This document shows, one piece after another, positions 8,488 to 15,371 of a stretch of 23,550 nt of DNA (its first letter is position 1; every line of letters starts with the position of its first letter). Location: assembly GCA_964480735.1 (NCBI GenBank), contig CAYZQS010000039.1, forward strand, positions 1 to 23,550. The letters run 5' to 3'. Source of the stretch: UBA5972 sp964480735. Its GTDB lineage: Bacteria > Pseudomonadota > Alphaproteobacteria > Rhodobacterales > Rhodobacteraceae. The position numbers and the translations under genes were made by a program. The notes under the pieces are model-generated. The model worked only from the letters and a program-made list of their open reading frames with translations, did not search any database and was not told the DNA's origin.

Positions 8488-8499
8488 GGCGTTCAGCCG

Positions 8500-10005
8500 C
8501 TAAAAATCGGCCGGAACGTTGCTTTGATAGGCCTGCACCAGATTGGAAAAACGGGTGAACCTGCCCTCAAAGCTAAGATCGACCGTGCCAATCGGTCCGT
8601 GCCGCTGTTTGCCAATGATGATCTCGGCCTTGCCGTGCAGGTGTTCCATTTCCTCCTGCCATTTCATCATCGCCTCAACATCGTGATCGCCGGGCTTTTC
8701 GCGTTCTTTGTAATACTCCTCGCGGTAAACAAACATCACCACATCCGCATCCTGCTCGATCGATCCGCTTTCGCGCAAATCAGACAATTGCGGGCGTTTA
8801 TCCTCGCGGTTTTCCACCTGACGCGAAAGCTGCGACAAAGCGATCACCGGAATATCCAACTCCTTGGCGATGGCTTTCAAGCCTTGCGTGATTTCACTGA
8901 CCTCATTCACCCGGTTGTCCTTGGCAGAGGCCGGTCGCACCAGTTGCAGATAGTCAACGATCAGAACATCCAGCCCGTGCTGACGTTTCAGACGCCGCGC
9001 CCTTGCGGCCAGTGCAGAAATTGGCAGGGCGGCGGTGTCGTCAATATAAAGCGGACAGGCCTCCAACGCTTTTGCGGCCTCGACAAAGCGGCGAAATTCG
9101 GTTTCCGTCATGTCGCCCCGGCGGATTTGCTCAGACGGCACTTCGGCGGCCTCCGAAAGAATTCGCGCCGCCAGTTGTTCTGACGACATCTCAAGCGAAT
9201 AAAACCCGACAACGCCGCCTTCCACTGCCCCTTCAGAACCGTCGGGCAATCCGCCTTTCTTGTAAGACTTGGCGATATTGTAAGCGATATTGGTGGCCAG
9301 CGAGGTTTTGCCCATCGACGGCCTGCCGGCCAAAATCAACAGGTCGGATTTATGCAAACCACCCAGCTTTTTATCAATATCAATCAGCCCGGTTGAAATC
9401 CCCGCCAGCCCGCCGTCACGCTGATAGGCGGCATTGGCCATGTTCACCGCATCTGTGACCGCTTGCAGAAAACTTTGAAAGCCGTTGTCGATATTACCCT
9501 GCTCGCCCAACTGATACAGCAATTGCTCCGCTTCAACGATCTGGTCCTTGGGTTCGCTGTCCACGTCCACGCTGGCCGCTTTGCCGGAAATATCCTGCCC
9601 TATCGCGATCAAATCCCGCCGGATCGCCAGATCATAGATCATCTGGGCATAATCTTTGGCGGCAAAAATCGACGTGGCCGCCCCGCCAAGCCGGGCCAGA
9701 TAAGACGGCCCGCCCAGTTCCGCCAATCCGGCATCATCCTCCAAAAACGCCTTTAACGTAACGGGTGAGGCCAGCGCGTTTTTCTGGATGCGCTGTGCTG
9801 CGATTGAAAATATCCGCCCGTGCACCGGGTCAAAGAAATGATTTTCGTCAACCAGCGCCGCCACGCGGTCATAAACATCGTTGTTTACCAGCAACGCCCC
9901 CAAAAGCGCCTGCTCTGCCTCGATATTATGTGGTAATGCGGCGGTTGACGCGCCGGTATTTTCGTCTGCTGCCTGCGCATCGCGCACGGCGGTTAACCCG
10001 CTCAT
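8500..10005 (-). CDS. dnaB: Replicative DNA helicase
   Basis: DnaB is the hexameric 5'-3' helicase of the replication fork. The 501-residue protein has the N-terminal DnaB domain (NIEAEQALLGALL), Walker A GRPSMGKTSL at about 227-236, Walker B VLIVDYLQLV, and the DLRESGSIEQDADVV motif near the C-terminus. No intein or insertion is seen. The ATG at 10005-10003 is preceded by a G-rich GGGGGTTGGGG ribosome region. A promoter and two DnaA-box-like sites lie upstream. It is the first gene of the long minus-strand run to purF. Confidence 0.97.
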   Translation of the reverse strand: MSGLTAVRDAQAADENTGASTAALPHNIEAEQALLGALLVNNDVYDRVAALVDENHFFDPVHGRIFSIAAQRIQKNALASPVTLKAFLEDDAGLAELGGPSYLARLGGAATSIFAAKDYAQMIYDLAIRRDLIAIGQDISGKAASVDVDSEPKDQIVEAEQLLYQLGEQGNIDNGFQSFLQAVTDAVNMANAAYQRDGGLAGISTGLIDIDKKLGGLHKSDLLILAGRPSMGKTSLATNIAYNIAKSYKKGGLPDGSEGAVEGGVVGFYSLEMSSEQLAARILSEAAEVPSEQIRRGDMTETEFRRFVEAAKALEACPLYIDDTAALPISALAARARRLKRQHGLDVLIVDYLQLVRPASAKDNRVNEVSEITQGLKAIAKELDIPVIALSQLSRQVENREDKRPQLSDLRESGSIEQDADVVMFVYREEYYKEREKPGDHDVEAMMKWQEEMEHLHGKAEIIIGKQRHGPIGTVDLSFEGRFTRFSNLVQAYQSNVPADF

Positions 10006-10072
10006 ACCCCAACCCCCTGATGTCCCCCCACTGGTATTTCAGATGCCGCTGCCTCGCGCAATTGGACAAGCC

Positions 10073-10092
10073 TGTGGAAATCCTGTGGGTAA
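10073..10092. promoter_or_regulatory. Two DnaA-box-like sites in the dnaB leader
   Basis: TGTGGAAAT (10073-10081) and TGTGGGTAA (10084-10092) match the reverse DnaA box TGTGGATAA with two and one mismatches. They lie 11 bases apart in the same orientation, between the dnaB promoter and its start codon. DnaA control of dnaB is an inference. Confidence 0.35.
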
Positions 10093-10132
10093 AAAATATA
10101 TGCCAAAAACGGTAAATTCCCGCCGATGGCCC

Positions 10133-10160
10133 ATTGTAGCGCGGATGCGCAAAATATCAA
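10133..10160 (-). promoter_or_regulatory. Predicted sigma-70-type promoter for dnaB
   Basis: On the minus strand TTGATA (10160-10155) and TACAAT (10138-10133) are separated by 16 bases. Both are five-of-six matches to consensus. Transcription would start near 10126, giving a leader of about 120 bases before the dnaB ATG. Confidence 0.6.
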
Positions 10161-10277
10161 CATGTGGTAATGGCTGGCAATTTCGCATCAGTTAACCAAT
10201 GCACGGATAAATTGCGTCAAAATTGTGGCAAATTGTGCTAGCAAGGTGGGGCAAAGTACGAATCGAGGATGCTGCCG

Positions 10278-10388
10278 ATGACCAACGAGCTTTTGGCTCT
10301 GGTCGGTGTCACACTCGGAGTGTTTTTTGGCCTCGGCCTGCACTACGACCTCGAAATCATGGTGCGCGAAAGACTGATCGCGGACTGA
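10278..10388 (+). CDS. Small 36-residue membrane peptide, previously easy to miss
   Basis: An ATG at 10278 opens a 36-codon ORF ending in TGA at 10386-10388. A GAGGA ribosome site at 10264-10268 sits nine bases upstream. The peptide has one hydrophobic segment (LLALVGVTLGVFFGLGL) followed by a charged tail with HYDLEIMVRER, as expected of a single-pass small membrane protein. A terminator-like hairpin on the same strand follows at 10491. The gene lies alone between divergent dnaB and the pyrE end. I do not recognise the family. The ribosome site, hydrophobicity pattern and terminator support translation, but length alone cannot exclude chance. Confidence 0.5.
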   Translation: MTNELLALVGVTLGVFFGLGLHYDLEIMVRERLIAD

Positions 10389-10490
10389 TTTCACTCGACA
10401 CCGGCTTGGCACACTGAAACAGCTTGTCGGGCGGCCTTGGGGGCTGGGCCGGGAAGAAATATCAGAGACAAAGTGCTGGCTACAATCAGG

Positions 10491-10530
10491 CCCTTCCGGT
10501 CTCTGCTGACCGGGAGGGTCTACTTTATTT
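10491..10530 (+). terminator. Rho-independent-like terminator of the plus-strand mini-locus
   Basis: CCCTTCCGGTC (10491-10501) pairs with GACCGGGAGGG (10507-10517 region, loop TCTGCT) over 11 positions including one U-G pair. It is followed by the T-rich tail TCTACTTTATTT. The T-rich side is only on the plus strand, so it should stop a plus-strand transcript rather than pyrE. Confidence 0.55.
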
Positions 10531-10588
10531 GGCCCGCCTGAAAGCGCGCTTCTTATTGGTCAAAATATCCTCGCCGAAGGCTCTGAAT

Positions 10589-11269
10589 CTATGCCCCGGC
10601 CCGCGCCGCTTGCCATTCACGCGGTGCATGCAAAAATTTTTCCACTTCAGCAATGGTTTCAGCGTCAAAATGATCGCCTGCCTTGGCTTCGGCCAGAACA
10701 TCGTGCCAGGTGCACAAATGGTGCAAGCTAACCCCGTGATCGCCAAGGGTTTTCGCAGTTTCGGGAAAAATATCGTAATAAAAGATCACCGCTGTATGAT
10801 TGCACAAAGCCCCGGTTTTGCGGATGGCATCCACAAACGTTATTTTGCTGCCGCCATCCGTGGTCAGGTCCTCAACCAGCAGCACCCGCTGGCCTTCGAC
10901 CATCTGCCCCTCGATCTGCGCGTCCCGCCCGTAACCTTTCGGCTTTTTGCGCACATAGGTCATCGGCAGTCCCATGCGTTCCGCCACAAGGGCGGCAAAA
11001 GGAATGCCCGCAGTTTCGCCCCCGGCGATGTTGTCAAAGGCTTCAAAGCCCGCATCGCGCAGCACGGTGGCGGTCATGAAATCCATTAGTGCCGACCGGA
11101 TGCGCGGGTAAGAGATCAGCTTTCGACAATCAATATAGGTGGGTGAAGGCAGGCCCGAGGCCAGGGTGAACGGATCGCGGGTATTGAAATGCACGGCCTT
11201 GATTTCCAGCAGCATAGCGGCTGTCATACGGGCGATGTCGGCGCGATCCGGAAAAGAGTTCTTAAACAT
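10589..11269 (-). CDS. pyrE: Orotate phosphoribosyltransferase
   Basis: PyrE joins orotate to PRPP to give orotidine 5'-phosphate in de novo pyrimidine synthesis. The 226-residue protein has the type I PRTase PRPP loop VLLVEDLTTDGGS at about 129-141 and the SGLPSPTYIDCRK region that contacts substrate. The ATG at 11269-11267 is preceded by AAGGA, and only nine bases separate it from the pyrC stop, so the two form an operon. The terminator-like hairpin about 70 bases downstream faces the other strand. Confidence 0.95.
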   Translation of the reverse strand: MFKNSFPDRADIARMTAAMLLEIKAVHFNTRDPFTLASGLPSPTYIDCRKLISYPRIRSALMDFMTATVLRDAGFEAFDNIAGGETAGIPFAALVAERMGLPMTYVRKKPKGYGRDAQIEGQMVEGQRVLLVEDLTTDGGSKITFVDAIRKTGALCNHTAVIFYYDIFPETAKTLGDHGVSLHHLCTWHDVLAEAKAGDHFDAETIAEVEKFLHAPREWQAARAGA

Positions 11270-11278
11270 GGTGCGTCC

Positions 11279-12319
11279 TTATATAACCCGCCAGTAAAGC
11301 GCAAAGCCCGGATCAAACAGCGTGACCGGGCCGTCGTTTGTTTCAATGTGGGCCGGATATTCCACCGGGATCGCCGATTTTTGCAGGGTCAATGTCGTCT
11401 CGTTCAAGGGCAGGTCGTAAAAAGCCGGGCCGTTGGTTGATACAAACGCTTCCAGCCGGTCCATCGCGCTGGCTGCCTCAAACACATGGGCCAGACAGGA
11501 CATGGTGTTGGAAGCGGTAAAAATCCCGGCGCAACCGCAGGCGCTTTCTTTCAAATCATCCGTATGTGGTGCGCTGTCAGTGCCCAGAAAAAACCTCCGG
11601 TCACCAGAGGTGGCGGCTTTGACAAGCGCCAGCCGGTTGCTTTCGCGTTTGGCCACCGGCAGGCAGTAATAATGCGGCCTGATGCCGCCCGCCAGTATAT
11701 GGTTGCGGTTGATGATCAGGTGGTGGGTGGTGATGGTTGCCGCAAGGTTGTTTTCGGCACCTGAAACATAGGCCACGCCCGCTGATGTGGTCACATGTTC
11801 AAGGATGATTTTCAATTCCGGCAGCAGGGCGCGCAACGGGTCCAATACGGTGTCTATGAACACCGCCTCGCGGTCAAAAATGTCAACCTGCCCGTCGGTT
11901 ACTTCGCCGTGCATACACAAGGGCAATCCAACCTCCGCCATCTTTTCCAGAACCGGCATCACCTTGGCCATATCACTGACACCGCTGGCCGAATTGGTGG
12001 TGGCACCAGCCGGATATAATTTGACCGCTTTTACCAGACCCGACGCGGCAGCCGCAGCCACATCCGCAGGATCGGTGTTTTCGGTCAAATAAAGCGTCAT
12101 TAGCGGCTCAAATTTAACCTCGGGGGGGCGAGCGGCGATGATCCGGTCGCGGTAGGCACGCGCCTGCGTCAGCGTGACAACCGGCGGCAACAGATTTGGC
12201 ATGACAATGGCGCGGGCAAAATGCCGGGCGGATTCCGGCAGCACTGCGCGCAGCATGTCGCCATCGCGCAGGTGTAAATGCCAATCATCCGGGCGTAAAA
12301 TTGTCAGGGTCTGGGTCAT
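11279..12319 (-). CDS. pyrC: Dihydroorotase (class II type)
   Basis: PyrC interconverts carbamoyl aspartate and dihydroorotate. The 346-residue protein is of the E. coli length and type. Zinc ligands are seen as His14 and His16 in DWHLHLRDG, the carboxylated lysine is Lys100 in VKAVKLYPAGATTNS, and further ligands are in LCMHGEV, ILEHVTTSAG and the catalytic Asp of GTDSAPH. The ATG at 12319-12317 has an AAGG site. It is the upstream partner of pyrE. About 150 bases without a gene separate it from the ccmG stop. Confidence 0.95.
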   Translation of the reverse strand: MTQTLTILRPDDWHLHLRDGDMLRAVLPESARHFARAIVMPNLLPPVVTLTQARAYRDRIIAARPPEVKFEPLMTLYLTENTDPADVAAAAASGLVKAVKLYPAGATTNSASGVSDMAKVMPVLEKMAEVGLPLCMHGEVTDGQVDIFDREAVFIDTVLDPLRALLPELKIILEHVTTSAGVAYVSGAENNLAATITTHHLIINRNHILAGGIRPHYYCLPVAKRESNRLALVKAATSGDRRFFLGTDSAPHTDDLKESACGCAGIFTASNTMSCLAHVFEAASAMDRLEAFVSTNGPAFYDLPLNETTLTLQKSAIPVEYPAHIETNDGPVTLFDPGFALYWRVI

Positions 12320-12469
12320 TCAGGCCTTTTGGCTTTATCTGGTCCTGCTATAACGGGCACCCCCGCCGGATGCCAGAGGTGCTGCAGACCTGACGCTGAT
12401 TGACGGAAACAATACCGCAATTCACCTGCGCCGCGCCGGTGATGAGCGCCCGTAAGGGAGCGAAGAACG

Positions 12470-13009
12470 CTACGGGTTCTGTGCTTTTTTGATCGCAGGC
12501 AAAATTGTTGCCGTCAGCGCCCTCCTGGTGATCGGCCCGGCAAAGCGCAGAATAATCCGGCCATTCGCATCAACGACAAATGTTTCAGGAATACCATAAA
12601 CCCCCCAGTTAATGGCCTCGCGTCCCAAGGCATCCGTGCCGACCGCGGTATAGGGATTGCCCAGCTCATTCAGAAATTTCAGCCCTTTGGCAACCTGATC
12701 TTTGTAATTCACGCCGTATATCGGCAGCCCGAAATCTGACAAAGCTTGCAAATTAGGATGTTCCGCCCGGCACGGTGCACACCAGCTGGCCCAGAAATTG
12801 ACCAGTTTCACCTCAGGCTTTCGCAGCGCTGCTTCGGTAATAACAGGCAATTCGCCCAGTGATTTAACCGCAAGTGAAGGCACCTGCTGGCCCTCCAATG
12901 TGGACGGCAGACTGTTCACATCGTCGCGATTTAATCCCACCATGAACAACGCGCCAAGCCCCAGAAAAATCAGCGGTGGAAGCGCGATCAGCGGCGAAAT
13001 CCTAGCCAT
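12470..13009 (-). CDS. ccmG: Cytochrome c biogenesis thiol:disulphide reductase
   Basis: CcmG (DsbE) reduces apocytochrome c cysteines, or CcmH, in the periplasm during c-type cytochrome maturation. The 179-residue protein has an N-terminal membrane anchor (residues about 6-25), a thioredoxin fold with the WCAPC active site (Cys77, Cys80), and the cis-proline GIPETF motif typical of CcmG. Its ATG lies within the end of ccmD (8-base overlap), so it is translationally coupled to the ccm genes. Confidence 0.95.
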   Translation of the reverse strand: MARISPLIALPPLIFLGLGALFMVGLNRDDVNSLPSTLEGQQVPSLAVKSLGELPVITEAALRKPEVKLVNFWASWCAPCRAEHPNLQALSDFGLPIYGVNYKDQVAKGLKFLNELGNPYTAVGTDALGREAINWGVYGIPETFVVDANGRIILRFAGPITRRALTATILPAIKKAQNP

Positions 13010-13157
13010 CTTTTTTATGCCGGTTTTCGATGTTTTTCAGCTGTCGCTTGATGCGCACAGCGCGCAGCAGTGACAGGATGGTCAGCCCGATAATCAAAAC
13101 GATGCCAATGCCGTAAGCCGACAAAACAGACGTGGCGTACTGGCCGAGATCCGGCAT
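13002..13157 (-). CDS. ccmD: Haem exporter accessory protein CcmD
   Basis: This 51-codon ORF is shorter than most gene callers' default listing. It encodes one membrane helix (YGIGIVLIIGLTILSLL) followed by a basic cytoplasmic tail (RAVRIKRQLKN), the usual CcmD pattern. CcmD helps release haem-loaded CcmE from the CcmABC complex. The ATG shares one base with the ccmC stop (TGATG), and the 3' end overlaps ccmG by eight bases. Position between ccmC and ccmG is the standard one. Confidence 0.9.
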   Translation of the reverse strand: MPDLGQYATSVLSAYGIGIVLIIGLTILSLLRAVRIKRQLKNIENRHKKDG

Positions 13158-13885
13158 CAGGCCAGCCGCTCGCGGGCAATCAGCGCTGAAATCCGTCTTG
13201 CGCGAATCTCGGTTCGTGTGCGCAGCAACACCAGCGCCAAAAACAACAGCGTGAACCCGGCCAGACAGACAAAAAGCGGCGTTCGAAACGCATCGGCGAT
13301 GGACTGGCCCTCGTCCAGCGACAGCGATGCCGCCTGATGCAAACCTTGGTTCCAGAAGTTAACCGCATAGCGGGAGAGTAGAGCAAAAACTGATCCCACA
13401 AGGCATAAAACTGAGGTCAGATCGGCGGCGGTATCCTGATCCTCGATGGCGGACCAAAGGGCGATATAGCCCAGATAAAACACAAACAGGATCATAAAAG
13501 ATGTCAGCCGCGGATCCCACGCCCAATATGTGCCCCACATCGGTTGGCCCCAGATGGCGCCGGTAAACAGCGCGATCAGGGTCATGGTGACACCGATGGG
13601 TGCGGCGGCTTTGGCAGCCAGCGCGCTGACATGGTGACGGCGGATCAGCCAGACCAGCGACGTGACCAGCATCATCACCCAAACGTTGATTGCCATCATT
13701 GCGGCCGGCACGTGCAGGAAGATAATCTTGACGGTCGAACCCTGTTTGTAGTCATCCGGCGTGAAGAAAAATCCCCAGATCAACCCGGTCAGCAATGCAG
13801 CCACACTCAGCACCGTGACCACGGGCAAAACCCGGTCGGTCAGGCGCATGAACTTCGTTGGATTGGCGTATTCCCAGATGGACAT
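13157..13885 (-). CDS. ccmC: Haem exporter membrane protein CcmC
   Basis: CcmC is a six-helix inner-membrane protein of the haem-handling family. It presents haem to the chaperone CcmE. The 242-residue sequence contains the tryptophan-rich WWD-type motif (WGTYWAWDPRLTS) and periplasmic histidines (for example FLHVPAA) that coordinate haem. It follows ccmB by 58 bases and joins ccmD with a one-base overlap. Confidence 0.95.
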   Translation of the reverse strand: MSIWEYANPTKFMRLTDRVLPVVTVLSVAALLTGLIWGFFFTPDDYKQGSTVKIIFLHVPAAMMAINVWVMMLVTSLVWLIRRHHVSALAAKAAAPIGVTMTLIALFTGAIWGQPMWGTYWAWDPRLTSFMILFVFYLGYIALWSAIEDQDTAADLTSVLCLVGSVFALLSRYAVNFWNQGLHQAASLSLDEGQSIADAFRTPLFVCLAGFTLLFLALVLLRTRTEIRARRISALIARERLA

Positions 13886-13943
13886 TTCGGGTATCTATAT
13901 CCTCACTGGCAACGGTGCAATTGGCCATGCCGACGCAGGGCGC

Positions 13944-14600
13944 TCACCTTAAGTTTACCCGCAGCGCTAAGGCGGCGGCAAAAGGGACCAAAGCAAAAGT
14001 AAACAGGCTGATGGCGACCGTGGCGGCCAGGGCGGTGGCGTTGTCCAGACCGTCCACCGCAAGCGTTGTAATCTGGGAGCCAAAAATCAGGGTCGGGATA
14101 TACAGCGGCAATACCAGCAACGACAAAAGCAGGCCACCGCGTTTCAGCCCAACCGTAATCGCCGCACCAAATGCCCCCAGAAAACTAAAGGCCGGAGAGC
14201 CGGCCAAAAGGCTGACAAACAGCCAGCCATAGGCACCTTCGGGCAAATTCAGCAAAAATCCCAGCAGTGGTGCGATCAACGTCAGCGGCAGGCCGGTTGT
14301 CAGCCAGTGCGACAGCGCTTTCATGGCCACGACGCCTTCCAGTGGCAGCGGTGAAACCGCCAGCAAGTCCAGCGTGCCATCCTCAAAATCCAGCTGGAAT
14401 ATCCGGTCCAGCGACAACAGGCTGGCCAGCAGTGCGCCGATCCACAAAATGCCCGGCGCGATGCGGGCCAAAACGCCGCTGTCAGGGCCCACGCCAAAGG
14501 GCACGAACATCACGACGATCAGGAAAAAGGCCAGCGACAGGCCAAACCCGCCGCCGGATCGGAAGGCAAGGGCCAGATCGCGGCGCAGCATGGCGATCAC
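13944..14600 (-). CDS. ccmB: Haem exporter permease CcmB
   Basis: CcmB is the transmembrane partner of the CcmA ATPase in the CcmABCD complex, which releases haem-CcmE. The 218-residue hydrophobic protein has about six membrane segments and the family motifs DRIFQLDFEDGTLDLL and PLPLEGVVAMKALSHW. Its ATG overlaps the ccmA stop in an ATGA junction, so the two are coupled. Confidence 0.95.
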   Translation of the reverse strand: MIAMLRRDLALAFRSGGGFGLSLAFFLIVVMFVPFGVGPDSGVLARIAPGILWIGALLASLLSLDRIFQLDFEDGTLDLLAVSPLPLEGVVAMKALSHWLTTGLPLTLIAPLLGFLLNLPEGAYGWLFVSLLAGSPAFSFLGAFGAAITVGLKRGGLLLSLLVLPLYIPTLIFGSQITTLAVDGLDNATALAATVAISLFTFALVPFAAALALRVNLR

Positions 14601-15220
14601 GTCAGGGCCTCGTCCAAAAACGGGTTGTGGGACACCTCCGGTCCGGCGCGGAACGCGGTCAGATCAAGGGTCGTGCTCTGTTTCAGCCCCAGATCGATAT
14701 GGGTGGCGACTATGGCGCTGCCGCCGTTCTTATTGTGGCGCTGCAGGATTGCCGTGAATTTCCCAACGTTTTCAGTATCAAGCGAGACCGTCGGTTCGTC
14801 CAGTATCCAAATGGGCCTACCGGTCAACAGCAGGCGCGACAGCCCCAGACGGCGTTTTTGCCCGGCAGACAATGTATGCGCCGGGCGCTCCACCAGCGCC
14901 ATTAAATCAAAGGCTTCAAGGGCAGGTGTAATATCTGCGGTACCAAAAACCCGGGCCCAGAACCGCAGATTTTCATAAACTGTCAGGGGACCCTTGATGC
15001 CGTCCTGATGCCCGGCATAGGCAATGTCTTCGGTCGATGGCCTGATTGTACCGCAAACAGCAGGTGTCAACCCGGCGATCGTGCGCAGCAACGTGGTCTT
15101 GCCAATACCGTTGGGTCCGCGCAGGATCATTGTATGCCCGGCCCTGATTGAAAAACTCACGCCGGACACCACGGTTATGTCGCCGCGCGAACAGGATAAA
15201 TCGGTGACAGTCAGATCCAT
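14597..15220 (-). CDS. ccmA: Haem exporter ATPase CcmA
   Basis: CcmA hydrolyses ATP to drive release of haem-loaded CcmE. The 207-residue form starting at the ATG at 15220-15218 (MDLTVTDLSC) has the normal family length. A longer in-frame ORF back to 15436 overlaps acnA and is not credible. Walker A is GPNGIGKTT, the signature region is LSAGQKRRLGLSRLLL, and Walker B is IWILDEPTVSLD. No strong ribosome site precedes the start. The gene diverges from acnA across a 151-base region. ccmE, ccmF and ccmH are not in this window. Confidence 0.93.
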   Translation of the reverse strand: MDLTVTDLSCSRGDITVVSGVSFSIRAGHTMILRGPNGIGKTTLLRTIAGLTPAVCGTIRPSTEDIAYAGHQDGIKGPLTVYENLRFWARVFGTADITPALEAFDLMALVERPAHTLSAGQKRRLGLSRLLLTGRPIWILDEPTVSLDTENVGKFTAILQRHNKNGGSAIVATHIDLGLKQSTTLDLTAFRAGPEVSHNPFLDEALT

Positions 15221-15266
15221 AAAACTGCTGTAACGACTCTTTGGCACAGCGAAAAGCGGTAAAGGC

Positions 15267-15295
15267 TGGACAAACTGTATACAAATGTATACAAT
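15267..15295 (+). promoter_or_regulatory. Predicted acnA promoter
   Basis: TGGACA (15267-15272) and TACAAT (15290-15295) are separated by 17 bases, each a five-of-six match to the sigma-70 consensus. Transcription would start near 15302 and give a leader of about 70 bases. The tandem palindromes at 15276-15293 occupy the spacer and the first part of the -10 element. Confidence 0.55.
15276..15293. promoter_or_regulatory. Tandem TGTATACA palindromes in the acnA promoter
   Basis: TGTATACA occurs at 15276-15283 and again at 15286-15293. Each is a perfect palindrome, and the copies are repeated at a 10-base period, about one DNA turn, so dimers would bind the same face. The position across the -35/-10 spacer suggests a repressor operator. 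The sequence resembles GntR-family sites, but the regulator is unknown. Confidence 0.5.
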
Positions 15296-15371
15296 GCTAT
15301 TATGCCCCATTGCCCGGTGCCCCAAGCTGCGGCATAGGCGGGGCAGCCGACCATAATTTTGAGGTAGCACC

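Noticed and set aside
8251..9183. 310-codon plus-strand ORF opposite dnaB and the oxygenase gene
   Set aside because: It is antisense to two conserved genes, and its translation shows only basic, low-complexity sequence typical of shadow frames.
10226..10240. Possible sigma-54 promoter (TGGCA...TGCT) before the small ORF
   Set aside because: The GG and GC elements are two bases too close together for a sigma-54 site.
12449..12476. CCCGTA...TACGGG inverted repeat at the ccmG end
   Set aside because: The stem is 6 bp, overlaps the stop codon and has no T-tail on the relevant strand, so a terminator call is not supported.
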